A stretch of DNA of 64,000 nt. Origin: Opisthorchis felineus. Lineage: Eukaryota > Platyhelminthes > Trematoda > Opisthorchiida > Opisthorchiidae. The number at the start of each line of letters is the position of its first letter. The first letter of the stretch is position 1. The stretch covers positions 585,700 through 649,699 of the forward strand of contig SJOL01007141.1 in NCBI GenBank assembly GCA_004794785.1, read 5' to 3'. Position numbers and translations under genes: made by a program. The notes below the pieces were generated by a model, which saw only the letters and a list, made by a program, of their open reading frames with translations, searched no databases and was not told where the DNA came from. This document shows positions 35,825 to 47,374 of the stretch, piece by piece.

Positions 35825-36100
35825 TATAATGTTGATGAAGACCCTTCGACAACCCACGACCGGTTTCGCCATCAGATAGGCGCAGTATCCGAGTTTCCAT
35901 AAATCTTATGTTCTACTTGAAACCTTATGAGTGATTTCCCTGACGAAAGTATGTTGTACTATCTCGAATAACGCACCAAGTGAAAGATGAGGCGGCTTTG
36001 TGCAGCACATTCGGCGGGAGAGTATCATATTCGAGAGATTCAGCTTGGATTCATTCGAGTCTCCTGCCAAAACCAAGTTGTTGTGCGAATAAGTGATTTG
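35825..36100. repeat. Hammerhead repeat fragments, inverted (HHR copy 10)
   Basis: At 35830-35935 a minus-orientation unit has a ribozyme (35846-35890) in which the whole of stem II is missing: CTGATG joins directly to GCGAAACCGGTC. A plus-orientation arm follows at 36005-36095 (GAGAGATTCAGCTTGGATTC, then AAAACCAAGTTG). The intervening stretch keeps the GAGATAGT-type spacer only in part. Confidence 0.7.
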
Positions 36101-36916
36101 TTCACTGACCACAGCAGTTTTGTTAAAAACGCAAGAAATATCTCGTTGCTCATTGGTTATGATGTCAGCATATACTGGCTCCCACGTCTCCAACTTTTCA
36201 TTTTCATTACGTTAGCGAACCTATCAGTTAAAAACCTCTGGTGTTCCCTCACCTACATCGAAAATCAAAGATTTTGGCTATCTTAAGAACATAAAGCTTC
36301 ACCCCGTCACATAAGAGTCAGCTATCGATACTTCAGACGGAGATCTGGTGGAACACACTGGAGATCAAGTGTTACTTTCGGGAACGTCTGCGGTAACCCA
36401 CTTGGTTGGCCACATCCCAACCTCTCCCTGAGTGCGTTCGGTGTTTCCTTATGTAGGAACTAATGTTACTTCCATGTTACTTCCAAGTTACTTCCAAGTT
36501 ACTTCCTCTCATTGGAAGTATTTTACCACTAAGGCAATGGCATCACTGTATGGTGCGTTGTTCCAAGGTTATGGTTCATGTTACAGCTGTTTTTCAACAA
36601 GCAGCTATAAGAAGGCCACACACATCTACGAAAGGCCTGAAGAAGACATCCTGCAAGTCCCTTTGGGGTTCACATATTGTACATTCTTTTGAATCTAGGG
36701 TTCAGCATCTTCATTCATTCCGGCCATAGTGTGTTGTCATCCACACAATCGAAGTCAACTGGTCCCTTGTGGAAAACATTCTTGTTGTTCAAGGTGTTTT
36801 ATGGGGAAATAACTGACACTCTGAACTGAAGGGCGTCATACATGAACATCTACCTCGTCGTCAAGTAGGACAAAGCTAAAGAAAGGCGGGTTTTGGTTGG
36901 TAAACTTAACACCTAC
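36101..36916. other. Probable intron or downstream part of a minus-strand gene
   Basis: The minus-strand gene with exons at 37509-37141 and 37042-36917 must continue here or beyond. I see candidate minus-strand splice sites (for example GTGAGG near 36250) but no exon I would defend. An 11-base tandem repeat lies at 36465-36508. Confidence 0.35.
36465..36508. repeat. Four tandem 11-base units
   Basis: GTTACTTCCAA is repeated about four times with single changes in the first and last units. Short minisatellite-like array with no other known role. Confidence 0.85.
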
Positions 36917-37042
36917 CCTGATATTTGATGTCGGTCCGAACATCCTTCTTAGCCAATCAGCAAGATGAACTCCAGAGCGTAGAACGATCACCAGCTCTTC
37001 CGGTCTTCTGGGCAACTGACAGTTTAATCCGGTCTCCAAAAT
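36917..37042 (-). CDS. Internal exon, minus-strand gene of unknown function
   Basis: The exon starts after AACAAAACAG and ends at AGG before GTAGGT, 126 bases, phase 0 at both ends. It encodes 42 residues from ILETGLNCQLPRRPEELVIV to RMFGPTSNIR. It joins in frame to the preceding exon (37141-37509, ending in phase 0) across a 98-base intron. Good splice signals, matching phases and adjacency make this pair the best-supported multi-exon gene in the window. LRSGVHLADWLRRMF is amphipathic and could be a helix, but I do not recognise the domain. Confidence 0.6.
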
Positions 37043-37140
37043 CTGTTTTGTTCGTTAGTGGGAAAAAAGACTGGTGAAATCTTGTGAATGGTTGCACGAA
37101 TTTACTTTGAAAAAGAAACAAAGACAAACATTCATTTTAC

Positions 37141-37509
37141 CTCTTTAAGCCGGTAAATTCGCTCCAGATCAGCGCTAGTCAAACTGTCCCAAACGATGCT
37201 CTCTTTTGAACCAATATTCTGGACGAAATTAATGCTGTGATGCCCATTGTGGGTGACGGCTGGATAGCGAATCGCTCTTTCAGGAGGGATAAAGAGCGAA
37301 ACACCCACACGGGATACGGTTGGTCGATTTTTGCTAGCTGACGGCTTCTGACGTTGACTGCCTCCAAAATGGGGGATGCTTGGCTGGCAGAGGTCCCTTT
37401 GTGAATTCAGTCGCTCCAGACTAGTCACGTGAGCTTGTTTGGACGAAGTATATCCGTTTTGGTTCGCCGCTGCCCTCCGAGAATTTCTATTCTCCATATT
37501 CACGGATGA
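37141..37509 (-). CDS. Exon of minus-strand gene, basic Asn/Ser-rich region
   Basis: The acceptor is ATTTTCATTCTGCAG, then SSVNMENRNSRRAAANQ and on to SADLERIYRLKE, ending at GAG before GTAAAA (donor at 37140). Phase 0 in and out, 123 codons. The ATG at 37497-37495 could instead be the initiator if this is a first exon. The first half is low-complexity and basic. The second half (SLFIPPERAIRYPAVTHNGH, then SIVWDSLTSADLERIY) looks folded or conserved. The frame runs on through the donor to a TGA, as expected for intron sequence. Candidate upstream exons on the same strand lie at 39.4-39.6 and 41.1-41.3 kb. Function unknown. Confidence 0.6.
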
Positions 37510-39418
37510 CTGCAGAATGAAAATACCATGCTTTGTGTCTGAGCTGATGTTCAACGACAAAAAGTGAAATTCGATATAACAAATCTGTGTACGTCCCAAC
37601 TATCATCCAAACCAGACGTCAGTAACAAGGATCAGGTCTTCACCGAAACTGCCACTATCGTTGTGAGATCCGTCTCTGCAAGGAACAGAGAAGGATGGAG
37701 AGTCTTTGACCATGGAGTATCTTTGAGACATATTTTACTTAAAGTCGTACATGGACGGAACCAAGAGACCGCCAGGTTCACTCAGTCGATTAGAATTTGA
37801 GAGTTTGCGCCTTGTTGGTAGGTGGAGTCACCTCTTCATTCGACGCCTCTTGGCCAATGCAAATCCTACACTGTTTTTGTCATTTTTAAGGCTGATCTGT
37901 CCGGATTTGCGGCATTTTTAGACAGAACTAATATACTTCCAGGCCGTACTCGTCTGAGTGATTTTCTATAGACGGTCATTCCGGATTTAGTAGATCTCGA
38001 CGTCCATGAGTTTGGAATATTTCTGCACCAAATGAAATGACTCGCGTGATTTTTGGCTTCTCACTGTTATGCAGCAATCATCTCGAAAAACTGCACTTAG
38101 TTACGCTAGACTGCACGGCGCAAACTGTGTGGTCCCCATTGGCTCTCATGCATGACGAATCTGCTTCATCCAGAAAACTTCCTACCATGTCAACTGTTGT
38201 TGTTTAATACCAGAGTACTCGGTTTAACTGGGGCCATAACGTGCGTCCGTCACTAGTAAGGCATGTGGGCTGAAACCTGGCCTTCGTTGGGTTCCGTAGT
38301 CTGATTGGATGAGGAACATACACCCGGATCCTGACAATCTCCGAAACATCATAATGCGGTACTGGCGTATTCCCTCGACTGCTCTCCATCTGCTCAGCCG
38401 ACATAGGGCGGAGGAAACCTGCAACCGTTAGATGCTTGATTTCGGAAGTTAATCTGCGGGTACTCAGGGCACACAGATTACTCCCCTCCAAACAGGCTTA
38501 TTCACATAGAACGGACGCAACTACTAACTAGCCCCATTTGTGGAGGTTGGTGCAGTCCCAACAACTGTGACCGTATTCCGAGTGCAGCACAATCCGTGAG
38601 ACATTCGAAGCGAATAGTAATACCGCATCTTTCCTGCAAAGTCTTTTCCCCACTATTCTTGTCATCCATTCTTGTCATCCACCCTCCTACGGGGGTTGAC
38701 CTTTAACAAGTACAGAACGGGAGGCAACCGAATCATACCATCGAATCCTACCCTAAATGTACAACTAGAAATGCTGTCTTCCGCACTGTGGTCTTTCTTG
38801 GGATTAAATCCACTGCCGAAAGGCTCTTAGAATACGTGTCACATATTAAATTTTCTAACCCCCATTCGACTACGTTTTAAACTGTGTAAGCAGCAAGACC
38901 ACCCCCGAATAACAACTAACCAACCGTGCAAAACATGTGTTTGCTCTTGGAAGGTACAACGAATGCAATAAATCAAACGCTTGCCGACAATACACTCAGA
39001 TCAAGGTGGCCGGTTGGGTAAGATGGTGGGAAATCCACTTTACCTTGAGTATTCAACTCGTTTCTCACTTCAAGGAATCAATTGCGAAATGGTTCACATC
39101 AAAAAGAAACGGGAGGCAAACTGAGCAGTGAGCATTTTATCTTGCAACCGACTTATGGTAACTGAACGAATACAATGCAAACATTTTCGGAATACTATTC
39201 TTACCTACGAACGAACAAGCGAGTGATAAACCTCTGGTTCCAGGGAGAAAAAAACTCCTTTAAGGAAGCATCTTCATTAGTTTGCATTATCTTCCCCGTT
39301 TTGAACTATCCGCCAAAAGCACATGTGACCACAGTCTCTTTGATAACATGCACAAGAAAGATTCCTGCCTGTGGGAAACATCAGTAAAACCGATTTTGGC
39401 GTAGCGCGGACGAGATAC
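37510..39418. other. No supported gene; probable intron or flank of the minus-strand gene
   Basis: Short frames occur at 37564-37800 (plus) and 38204-38491 (minus). The latter has an unusual Arg/Pro-rich composition but no splice support. No repeat of the main families was recognised. Confidence 0.35.
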
Positions 39419-39599
39419 CCGAGGTGAGCTGTGTTCAGCTGTTGACTGACGACTATTTGCTGCTCTTTTGTTTGTCGTTTTGAGTTCACTGAAATCACCA
39501 GCGGCACGACTTCTCCTACTGCTAAACTGCCGCCAACTTCCTAAACATGGAGAGAGGCGGATATTTTGAGAGACGAGTATTGTCGTTCTTTTCACCAAA
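39419..39599 (-). CDS. Candidate exon, minus-strand gene, Ser/Arg-rich
   Basis: A minus-strand frame ends at CGG before GTATCT (donor 39418) in phase 0, compatible with the acceptor of 37509-37141. It encodes SSRRSRAAGDFSELKTTNKR, then AANSRQSTAEHSSPR. The composition matches the low-complexity start of the next exon. The 5' boundary is uncertain: TTTCAG (exon from 39599), TTTAG (from 39540) and CGGCAG are all possible, and none is in phase with the exon at 41059 without another exon between. Confidence 0.35.
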
Positions 39600-40178
39600 C
39601 TGAAATGCTCTCATGTGAACTGCTTCAATGTGGCCCCTGCTGAGGATGTTCTATTCACTGTCTTACCGTGACGGTGTTTTCATGAAAGTGGAACGGTGAA
39701 ATCAAGTGTCAGGCCTTATAGTCTAGGTGACGGCTCGTTTGCTGTTCGTCTGGGAGTGCTCACTAAATCCCAATCCCATAACGACAGCGGAAAGTACATA
39801 AACCAGCTGCAATTGGTTGGGCGGACGAGAATACATCTGAATCCAACTGCCTTTCTAGTGTTGCTGATCACTGTTCTCTGGATGCCTTCTGCTACGTAGC
39901 ACTTTGCACTGGATTGTGCAAAGGCATCCTCGACCAAACGTCAAGCTGCGCTGCGTATGCAACGTGTAATGGATCTGCCTGAAACGTCACTTATGTAGAA
40001 TGAGAGCAATATCATATACTCGATATCTCTTCTGCTAGTTCGATCAAACCTGTGCACAGTTTTCAGTCTAGCTAATATCCATAGTCAATAGTTAAGAAAG
40101 ATAAAAATGGTGTGAGTCCGGCGAGTAACCTGGAGCTAATAATTTGCATCTTGAATTGTACTTCGTAGATTGCCCTAG

Positions 40179-40399
40179 AAGCGGTTGAAGCATCAACCGT
40201 GTATCCAGTCTCAAGAAGTCGGAAACAAATTGGAACTGTTTACATTTTGTCGTTCACCCCTCTACCAAGCCATGAAGGGCGAGTTCTATGAGCGAATTCA
40301 GCAAGCGACCAACAAAATTCAAGGCGAACCCCCCCTCCTGATAATGACAGGGACTAAAACTCTCGAGTTAGCGAATAATAACACAAGAAGCTCCATTCC
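40179..40399 (+). CDS. Weak plus-strand exon candidate
   Basis: A frame begins exactly after an AG (TTGCCCTAG) and reaches GTAGGT at 40400. It encodes SPLYQAMKGEFYERIQQATN and a stretch with PPLLIMTGTKTLELANNN. It would sit on the opposite strand inside an intron of the minus-strand gene, which lowers the odds. No family recognised. Confidence 0.25.
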
Positions 40400-41058
40400 G
40401 TAGGTTACCTTGCAGTGACATTGCTATAAGTGTACTTCGGTCAGGTCCGGTCGATAAGTTCCGATCGATAAGTAAGCCGATCGGCTTTCATTGATCCTTT
40501 TCCTAAAGTATGTTGACAAAAGTGCGAGGTTTTGAAACATTTAGTAATGGGCGTTGTACTCTCATCTGCCTCGTGGATGGTGCACGACGTACTTAAACAC
40601 TGCAATAGACTGGTTCAGGCGAAATACGTCAACTTTTCAAAGGCATCTTGAGCCATCAAAACCAGTCGGGACAAAAGCTACAACCTGAGTCTCCTTAGAG
40701 CAATTCTCACGGAAGATTTAGCTGAACACGGTATATACATGTAACCTCAGGTCTGGGCTGACTACTTCCTGGTTTGATAAACCACATAAGATGGATAACA
40801 AGAGTAAAACCGGGAACGTGTTAAGCTGAGAATGCTTACACTGAGTCAGTAAAAGTTACGATGCCAGAGAACCACAAAGTTCTTGATACATAATTTAAGA
40901 ATAGACGCTGACGTAAGTTCTCTTCCAACAGGTTGCAGCCGGTCTTGAGAGCGCGCATTCAACCGTGCTCATCAATTAAGAGCATTCCCATTTGCTCCTT
41001 AGAAGCGCCAACCCGGGAGCAGGGTTACATAGTTCTGTGAAAAAGTTTAATCACCTAC

Positions 41059-41324
41059 CCGTTGTGGTAATCGGTCTTGTGCATTTGATTTTCCCCGTTG
41101 CATAGGGTTCGTTTTCTCTACGTGTGTTGTTGCTATGTCCCTGTTGGCTGGCAGTCGGGGCGAGGTTAACTTTTTAGAGTTTGAGTCTGAATCAACAGAC
41201 GACTCTTCCAAGCGTGGTTCTCGGTTTCCTGTGGTGCATTCCGTGGATTCTTTGGGTTGATGCACACGTCTGGACGGGAGAAAGTGTACATGTGTACTTT
41301 CTTCTGGTTTCGTTCCCATCCAAC
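41059..41324 (-). CDS. Candidate exon, minus-strand gene, hydrophilic region
   Basis: The acceptor AAAACTCCCAG is preceded by a mixed tract. The frame runs from GTTGGATGGGAACG, with MGTKPEESTHVHFLPSRRVH near its start and NPMQRGKSNAQDRLPQR at its end. The donor is CGG then GTAGGT (41058), phase 0. The peptide is hydrophilic, rich in Ser, Glu, Lys and Pro, and likely disordered. It may be an upstream exon of the gene at 36917-37509 or a separate gene. The ATG at 41319 is also a possible start. Confidence 0.42.
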
Positions 41325-41723
41325 CTGGGAGTTTTGAAGTGCTGCCTGAATGGACTGCTATTGGTTTTGTCCTTGACAGTATTTTCGGAGAAAGGTGTGC
41401 GTCACTAGGAGTTCGCTGGTTGTTTGGGTTTGCAGCTGAAAACCGTAAATATGAACAAATGTTAGTGATGATGATTGGAAAAAGCTTTATTTGTAGTCAC
41501 AGGGTAGGAAGTGAAAAACTTCAGTTGGTTCCACTTAGACTTCAGATATTCATTTGGGTTCATCTGACTTGCAGTCGGTGCTGTTTAGATATCAAATTCC
41601 ATTCATTGATTGCGAGGTAAAACCAACAGCGAGCAACTGACTAACCAAGCCCAAACCCAACCGCAAATCGCGCGTATCGTCTGCCTGGGTTGGAATATAT
41701 AATGGCTTAGGCAAGCCACAAAA

Positions 41724-41777
41724 GTAAGTAAGCGGGTAAGTAATTGAGTAAGTAACTAAATAAATAAATAAATAAAT
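41724..41777. repeat. (AAGT)n/(AAAT)n simple repeat
   Basis: Degenerate AAGT units pass into AAAT units. Low-complexity DNA; the minus-strand frame across it is not a gene. Confidence 0.9.
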
Positions 41778-42905
41778 GACCAATTAAATAACTAACTTAG
41801 TGGACAGGGCATCAGGCCCGTAAGACAACTAATGCTTGGGGATGTCCAAAAAGTGTTACGTTCTTGGATGTCACAGGCAAGTTTTAATCGGATAGGCGGA
41901 AATTCATATTTCCCGCTTGTAAATATATCCTTCTTCAGTGTGGGATTTTGGGCCTTAGCAAACGGTTCTTCTGGTTGTTCGATGGGTCCAAACTGTCTTT
42001 GCGGACAGACAGGTAGACACAGTACGCACCAGGCATCATTTGCATTCTACTGGACAAAAAAGGAGGAAGTTTTAGCACTGTCCTCTCCAGGTAGGCTTAC
42101 GATAGACTGGACGGTTCACGGTCCCACCCGACTGTCAAATAGCCATATAATCCAAAAAGGTATTAGAATTCTTGGTGTCGATTTCCCGTGTAAAACTGAG
42201 CTATGGATGGAATGAAAGAAGACCATACGTTTCATCTAACAGTCTCGTTACGGGCAGTGACAAGTACATAGTCCAAGCAACGATTAAACAGATACAATCT
42301 GTCGCTTTTCTCCAATGCTCCCCTTTCACACGGATTAGTTGATTACTAATCAACCTGTCGGACTACTCATTGGTATGTCATTAACTTACCGAATTCCCGA
42401 GCCTTCAAAGTGACATGTAAAATACTTTTGTTTTGGAATTGGACCGGCAGGCAGTGTATACTTACGGTGGGTCGAGGCATGGTCACAAATGAGGTTATCG
42501 TGCATCAACGAAATCTAAGTAGTTCCCATTGCTTCTGGACCGATGGGCCTTCTGCCTTCTCGTTAATTACAGACTAGTAGCTTTTAAGGAAGATTTCGTA
42601 GCCCTTAGTGAGGATTGCAAACTCCAACCGAGAAAATCGATTCGGGGATGGGGGAGATGAAGCATGCACACAATGCCTGCCGCAATATATAGTCGTCCAT
42701 TTATTTTGACATAACTTACTACAGTGTTACCTTAGACTAGGCGATCTTAGACACAACAGCGTTGTTTTCGCGGGCACATTATATGCGAATTCCAAACAGT
42801 ACATCAGTAAATCTTAGATATTCACCCCCAAGTTATCTGACACCAGATAATGGTTAAAGTTACCTGGGGCTACCACTTGGAACGCCTGGAGAACTGACGT
42901 CCTTG
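41778..42905. other. No gene supported
   Basis: A plus-strand frame of 127 codons (41832-42215) has no family resemblance and no good splice context. No recognised repeat. Confidence 0.35.
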
Positions 42906-42910
42906 AGGAG

Positions 42911-43139
42911 TTACCAAAGACGAAAATCTGGACTGCGCTGTGGCGATTCTACACAAATCCTGTGTGAAAGAATCATCCATAAAACAAAAACTTTTGGATA
43001 TTTTAAATGTCGTTGAAGCGCAGACCTGTAAGCTGTCTTTCACAGTCGGTTTAAGAGTATCACAAGCGAGCCGTTTGTCCCAAAGTTTGTCCGATCTCCT
43101 GGTGACAAAAAACAGCGAGGACAAAAATTTGGAAACTAG
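42911..43139 (+). CDS. Candidate internal exon, helical protein piece
   Basis: After an AG at 42909-42910 a frame encodes TKDENLDCAVAILHKSCVKE, then KQKLLDILNVVEAQ and further Ser/Leu-rich helix-like sequence, reaching ACTAG before GTTCAG (43140). The residue mix and heptad-like Leu/Val spacing look genuine. The acceptor lacks a strong pyrimidine tract and the donor is weak. No family recognised and no partner exons found. Confidence 0.35.
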
Positions 43140-44014
43140 GTTCAGTTGACAAGATCCAAGCAGAAAAAATTGTTAGTCCACTGTCGATGAGTCCTGACCT
43201 ACCTACCTACACGGTGTGCAACCCTCTACCAGAAGGTAGATCTTTTCGAAGCGCTTTTCCTTAGAAGAACCGGAAACTTTGAACAGTACATCTGTCGTAT
43301 CTTCCCGCATAGCAGATAAACTGATATGAGCAAAAGTATATCTGTGAAATAGCTCACAGATGTCTCAGAAACAAAACAGGATACTGTCACCGTATAGCAC
43401 GAGTAACAACAGTTGCGCTGTGGAAGCCGTAATCCAAAAAGCATCGTCCTATTCGGGCATTGATGGTAATGTTGGTGTCTCAGTCAACGGCCTTCGAATG
43501 ATTGCCCGTTATCGTTACCCAACATGAGGAACAAAACGAAATGTTACATGCAAAAAAGACACTTTTCAAAATGCGTGACCTGACTGCAAAATCCTCGGAG
43601 GGAGTCTGTCTCTCGTAATTCAGTTTAATTTGAAACCGAGCCATCTCACGTTCTTTTTGGAATCACATTCTTTTCAAGTGCACCATAAAGAGTATGGAAA
43701 GATGCCTGATACAATTAAATTCAAGCTTTTCTTACTGTTTTCACCTCCCGATGCCTATGGGCTTTCTGTCGTTAAGTGAACCAAACGGACCAGCTGCTTA
43801 TCTTTATGATGGTTGAATGAGAGTACAATTTTCCAAATTGCCCTCCCCCATTATCTGAACCCATCCTCAGGACTGGGAGTAACAAAGACAGTCATAAAAC
43901 TCCCAGGGATGGATGCATTTATTGAGGACGTAGGGAGTGACAACTACAGGAAGCAAACCTGATCAAACATCATGAATCAGGCTGAACTAATACTTCTGTT
44001 GGGATTTGATCCTG

Positions 44015-44330
44015 TCAGTGAAGCTAATCCATGCCGAAAAGCCGAGAACCGCTGTTTAGCCCTTTCATCCAGCTGTGCGCATCTCACAAAACTCCAGTAA
44101 AGAGTTCCGAATCTGCTACCTCGCTGGCAGTGGTTGAACAGTTGACAGTTCGGCCACGGGTGACTGATCAGCAGTGCGATTAGATTTCACTCAGACAGGA
44201 TATAGCGCCACTTAACCCTCAGTCACAGAGACCACATCACGTGGTCACCTACTGACTGGCTCTTAGAATGACGACTTCTCATACGGAACTTTCACCGTTC
44301 TGGTGAAGTTATGCTTCCGGTGAGCCTGAA
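44015..44330 (-). repeat. tRNA-derived SINE-like repeat, family B
   Basis: Minus orientation. It carries the GACCACGTGATGTGGTCTCT segment, TATATCCTGTCTGAGTGAAA, the tRNA-like head near 44110-44165 (GTGGCCGAACTGTCAACTG), and the tail with GAGATGCGCACAGCTGGATG near 44080. The B box is degraded. Same family as 7.1, 49.4 and 55.6 kb. Confidence 0.7.
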
Positions 44331-45178
44331 ATTATATTGACCAAAAATGACATGCCTGTTAAATGGTGCTTTAAACGACCACAGACTGTGCTTTTTCACA
44401 GTCGGACTGCATGATCGGATTTGGACAGGATTAGAAAAACAAGTTCACCAGGTAGCCGAGACTTATCTGGGCTATCGGAAACGGGTGCACCACAGGAATG
44501 GTACTATTCATAAGTGTGCGTTGAAATGAAGTAAACTGGAGTGGACGTAGCAAATGGCGCGTAAACTCGGATCGCAAGTTCAATGATTGCAATGGAATCC
44601 GGCAAATCAGCACACAGAGTAGTGAATATCAGAGGACAAAGTCTCCCGAAAGAGAATTGAAGATGTCACTAATTATATGGAACTGACAGAATACACAAGA
44701 ATAACCCAGACTGGAACGTTCACATCCTGACACGGAACACAGGGATGGGACAATGAAAACGCTTCCATATTAAGGGGACGGAGATTGGGCGAGAATTTAG
44801 TCAGTCTGGAAGAAATCAGGCAAGACCAGCCTCAAAGTTTGAGAAACAGAGAGAGAGAGAGAAAGTTTGCGGGATAAAAGTTCTAATAATTTGGCGCAAG
44901 GGGGCTTGAAAGCGATAATGGCCTAAAAACCCCTGGGTTCAGACATACCAAGAGCCGTAAATATCTGACATTTATTTTGTGACAGTATACACCAGTTAAG
45001 GAGCGCTTAATGCCTCTCAGAACTAGAGAAATGCTTTGTGATAGCCAGCATTAGCTTCAATCAATTAGGGATGGACCAAGAATTTATAATTTTCATAAAC
45101 GTTACTGGAGTGCAAGCTTGCTGATCTCATGCTGGACGAGATAAGAGCTAGCACCACGGCTTCACCAAAAAAAAACCA
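44331..45178. other. No gene recognised; includes a short (GA)n run
   Basis: A GA dinucleotide run occurs at 44846-44862. Short open frames occur on both strands at 44347-44613 without support. Confidence 0.4.
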
Positions 45179-45179
45179 A

Positions 45180-45550
45180 ACCCCACTACTCTTAAGGTTG
45201 CTGAAAACTCGTTGATAGCTCACGACGGTTTCGCCCTTCCTACTTGCGAGCTCATCAAGTACGTACAGTCCCCTAGTTTGCGTCCTTCTTATGTTCTTAT
45301 TGGACCTAAACATGAACTTCTACAAGAAGGATGAAAGACATCGTGGGACGTCGGGGAGTTTTCAGAAACCACATGAATGTTGCACCTCTACAATGTACTG
45401 TGATACTGGAGTCTCCTACCAACTGAAACATGAGGCGTCCTGGTTTCGCCCTTCCTATTCGCTTAAGAATATCATAAACGAGTGATCCAGCTGGGTTCCG
45501 GGTGAGTCTCCGGTCAAAACCAAACGAGTATGCAAATAAGTGTATTTTTC
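45180..45550. repeat. Hammerhead repeat fragments in both orientations (HHR copy 11)
   Basis: The minus-orientation unit at about 45185-45320 keeps TTGATGAGCTC, GGGCGAAACCG and a degenerate stem I. A short plus-orientation 3' fragment (CATCGTGGGACGTCGGGG onward) lies at 45340-45372. A plus arm (CCAGCTGGGTTCCGGGTGAG, then AAAACCAAACGAG) lies at 45450-45550. It appears rearranged, with no intact ribozyme. Confidence 0.7.
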
Positions 45551-46268
45551 AACCAAACCTCAATTTAAAAACGGAAGTGGTTAGGTCATTTCATGCTGAA
45601 CTTAAGCTTATGAGTCTTTGAGTCACAAGTTCTACAGGAATCATAGATAATCCATCATGAGTTTCGAATTCAAAACATTTTGGCAAAATGGAAATGTCCC
45701 ACCCAAATGACCAGTTTTGCATGACACTCACTGGTACCTACTGAGAGCAGAACTGTCCAAAAAGTAAGTTTAAAGAATTCTGATTAGCTCCATGAAGTTG
45801 TATCTGGTTTGTTGCTATGGTAACGAGAGAAACCGAACGATTTCCTCAGAAAACATCCAAATACTTACACAGGAGACACCCACTGTAGTTAAAGCAGCTG
45901 CAACCGCAAGATCGTTAGGTCATCCAAGTCTTTTCTACACTGAATGGGCTCTCCAATTTGAAGTTTCTTTCCAATAGAGGTCTCTTTGCCACCACGCAGT
46001 ACTCCCACATCCTGACTCACTTAGTGGATAACAGAATACCAGCCGGAAGAGCTGCATTCGAGTTCCTATGCCGTTTGGCGCCCGAAACTATTGTTGAATG
46101 AAATATATTATTTATCGCACATGCCTGCCGAATTTGATTAAACCAAATTTACTAAAACATCTAGTTAGAATTGCGGGAAACAGACCTAATAAATTTAAAT
46201 TTGCACAAAACAGAACTGGAGAGTCAATCCATCCTCCTAATGAGTCCCAGTCAGAGTTAAACGGGTAG
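45551..46268. other. No gene supported
   Basis: A plus-strand frame (45792-45977) contains a possible acceptor (GATTTCCTCAG) followed by an Ala/Thr-rich peptide, but its donor is poor. No recognised repeat. Confidence 0.3.
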
Positions 46269-46269
46269 C

Positions 46270-46490
46270 AGACTGAAGAGTCAATTGAATCCAGCTAAAC
46301 CCCTCGTTTATCGTTCTCCGCTTCAAGTGAATGCGCTACTCAAAGACCAACTCATGTTTCAGCTGGTACCACATTCGAGATGTTTCAGGCTTTTTTACTC
46401 TACATACTACTTGTAGGGTAGCTGAAAACACTTAGACTTCGACAAAAACTCCTCAAAGAGTTTTCAGCAAACCTCAGGGTAGCATGTTTC
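46270..46490. repeat. Hammerhead-repeat remnant without ribozyme core (HHR copy 12)
   Basis: It contains the arm and spacer landmarks (CTCATGTTTCAGCTGGTACC, TTCGAGATGTTT) and inverted tail fragments (GTAGCTGAAAACAC and AAGAGTTTTCAGCAAACC). The catalytic boxes are gone. Confidence 0.6.
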
Positions 46491-46634
46491 GTCTGGGCAG
46501 GTATCAGTTTGCTCTCCATGTAACACCGCCTTAGAACAAGGTAGTGAGAACATGTTTATGGGAGAAAATCTCTTCGTACACTCTTTTCCACCGCCAAACG
46601 TGTAAAACAGCATAAGATACATAACGCAATGCAG

Positions 46635-47335
46635 TCATCATCATCATCATCGACAGCATGACATCAGTGTTCAACACCGATGCTTCACTGCCGTACAACC
46701 ATGATTTATTTGAAAGTCCTATTGTGAAGAAAAGAATAAAGGTGGACGGGGAAGGGACTTAGTGCTAGCTTACCACAATCATTCCGACGTGCCTACACCT
46801 CCAGACACTCATTCAGGCAATCTAGATAGAAACTGACAACAAGATCGCCACTGACATCGGTTGGCAGCCATATCTTGCAGTGTCACCAACCAGGCGCAGT
46901 GAGGATCACGCGGTCCCCATCCTGGAAGGCGAGTAGCACCGACAGCACCCAAGCGTTTCGTAATCTCCCTCATACCCCTCTGCCAGGTCAAGGGTTGGTC
47001 ACCTCTCTGCTTCCGCCACTCTGAATTGGGCATGGAAAACAGCACTCTCTTTGGCAAACGATGGTTCGGCATACGCAACACATGTCCCAACCGACGCAGC
47101 CTCTGGTGCTGGACACATTCTTCAATGGAAGTCCACGTTGCACAACCGAAAAATCGCTTTCTAATTGCTTCGGTACGGATACGCCGACACCAACCCACAC
47201 GAGCTATGGTTCTGAGACAACGATTGTCAAACACCTGAAGACGTCTCAGTTCCGCTGCTCTCACAGTCATACAACAAAACAGTCCGCACTTTAGCTTGAT
47301 ACACAGGTCCCTTGAGATTCAGGGATACAATGCAT
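46635..47335 (-). mobile_element. RTE-type non-LTR retrotransposon, 3' end (copy 1)
   Basis: The minus-strand frame 47270-46809 encodes the C-terminal region typical of RTE-clade elements in trematodes: LRRLQVFDNRCLRTIARVGW, LRRLGHVLRMPNHRLPKRVL, LPGWGPRDPHCAWL and DMAANRCQWRSCCQFLSRL. Upstream (to about 47335) the frame is shifted by a small deletion next to YDCE, with LNLKGPVYQAKVRTVLLY before it. A 3' UTR follows, ending in the trinucleotide run (ATC)n at 46635-46651 (GATGAT on the element's strand), the short tandem tail usual for RTE. The element is 5'-truncated, with no RT catalytic core or endonuclease, so it is dead. Confidence 0.9.
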
Positions 47336-47374
47336 CTTATAGCATGTATGCCATTCTAAAACGAACTGACCGAA

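Noticed and set aside
37564..37800. Plus-strand frame of 78 codons next to the minus-strand exon
   Set aside because: No acceptor or donor pair and no resemblance to a family; probably upstream intron of the minus-strand gene read backwards.
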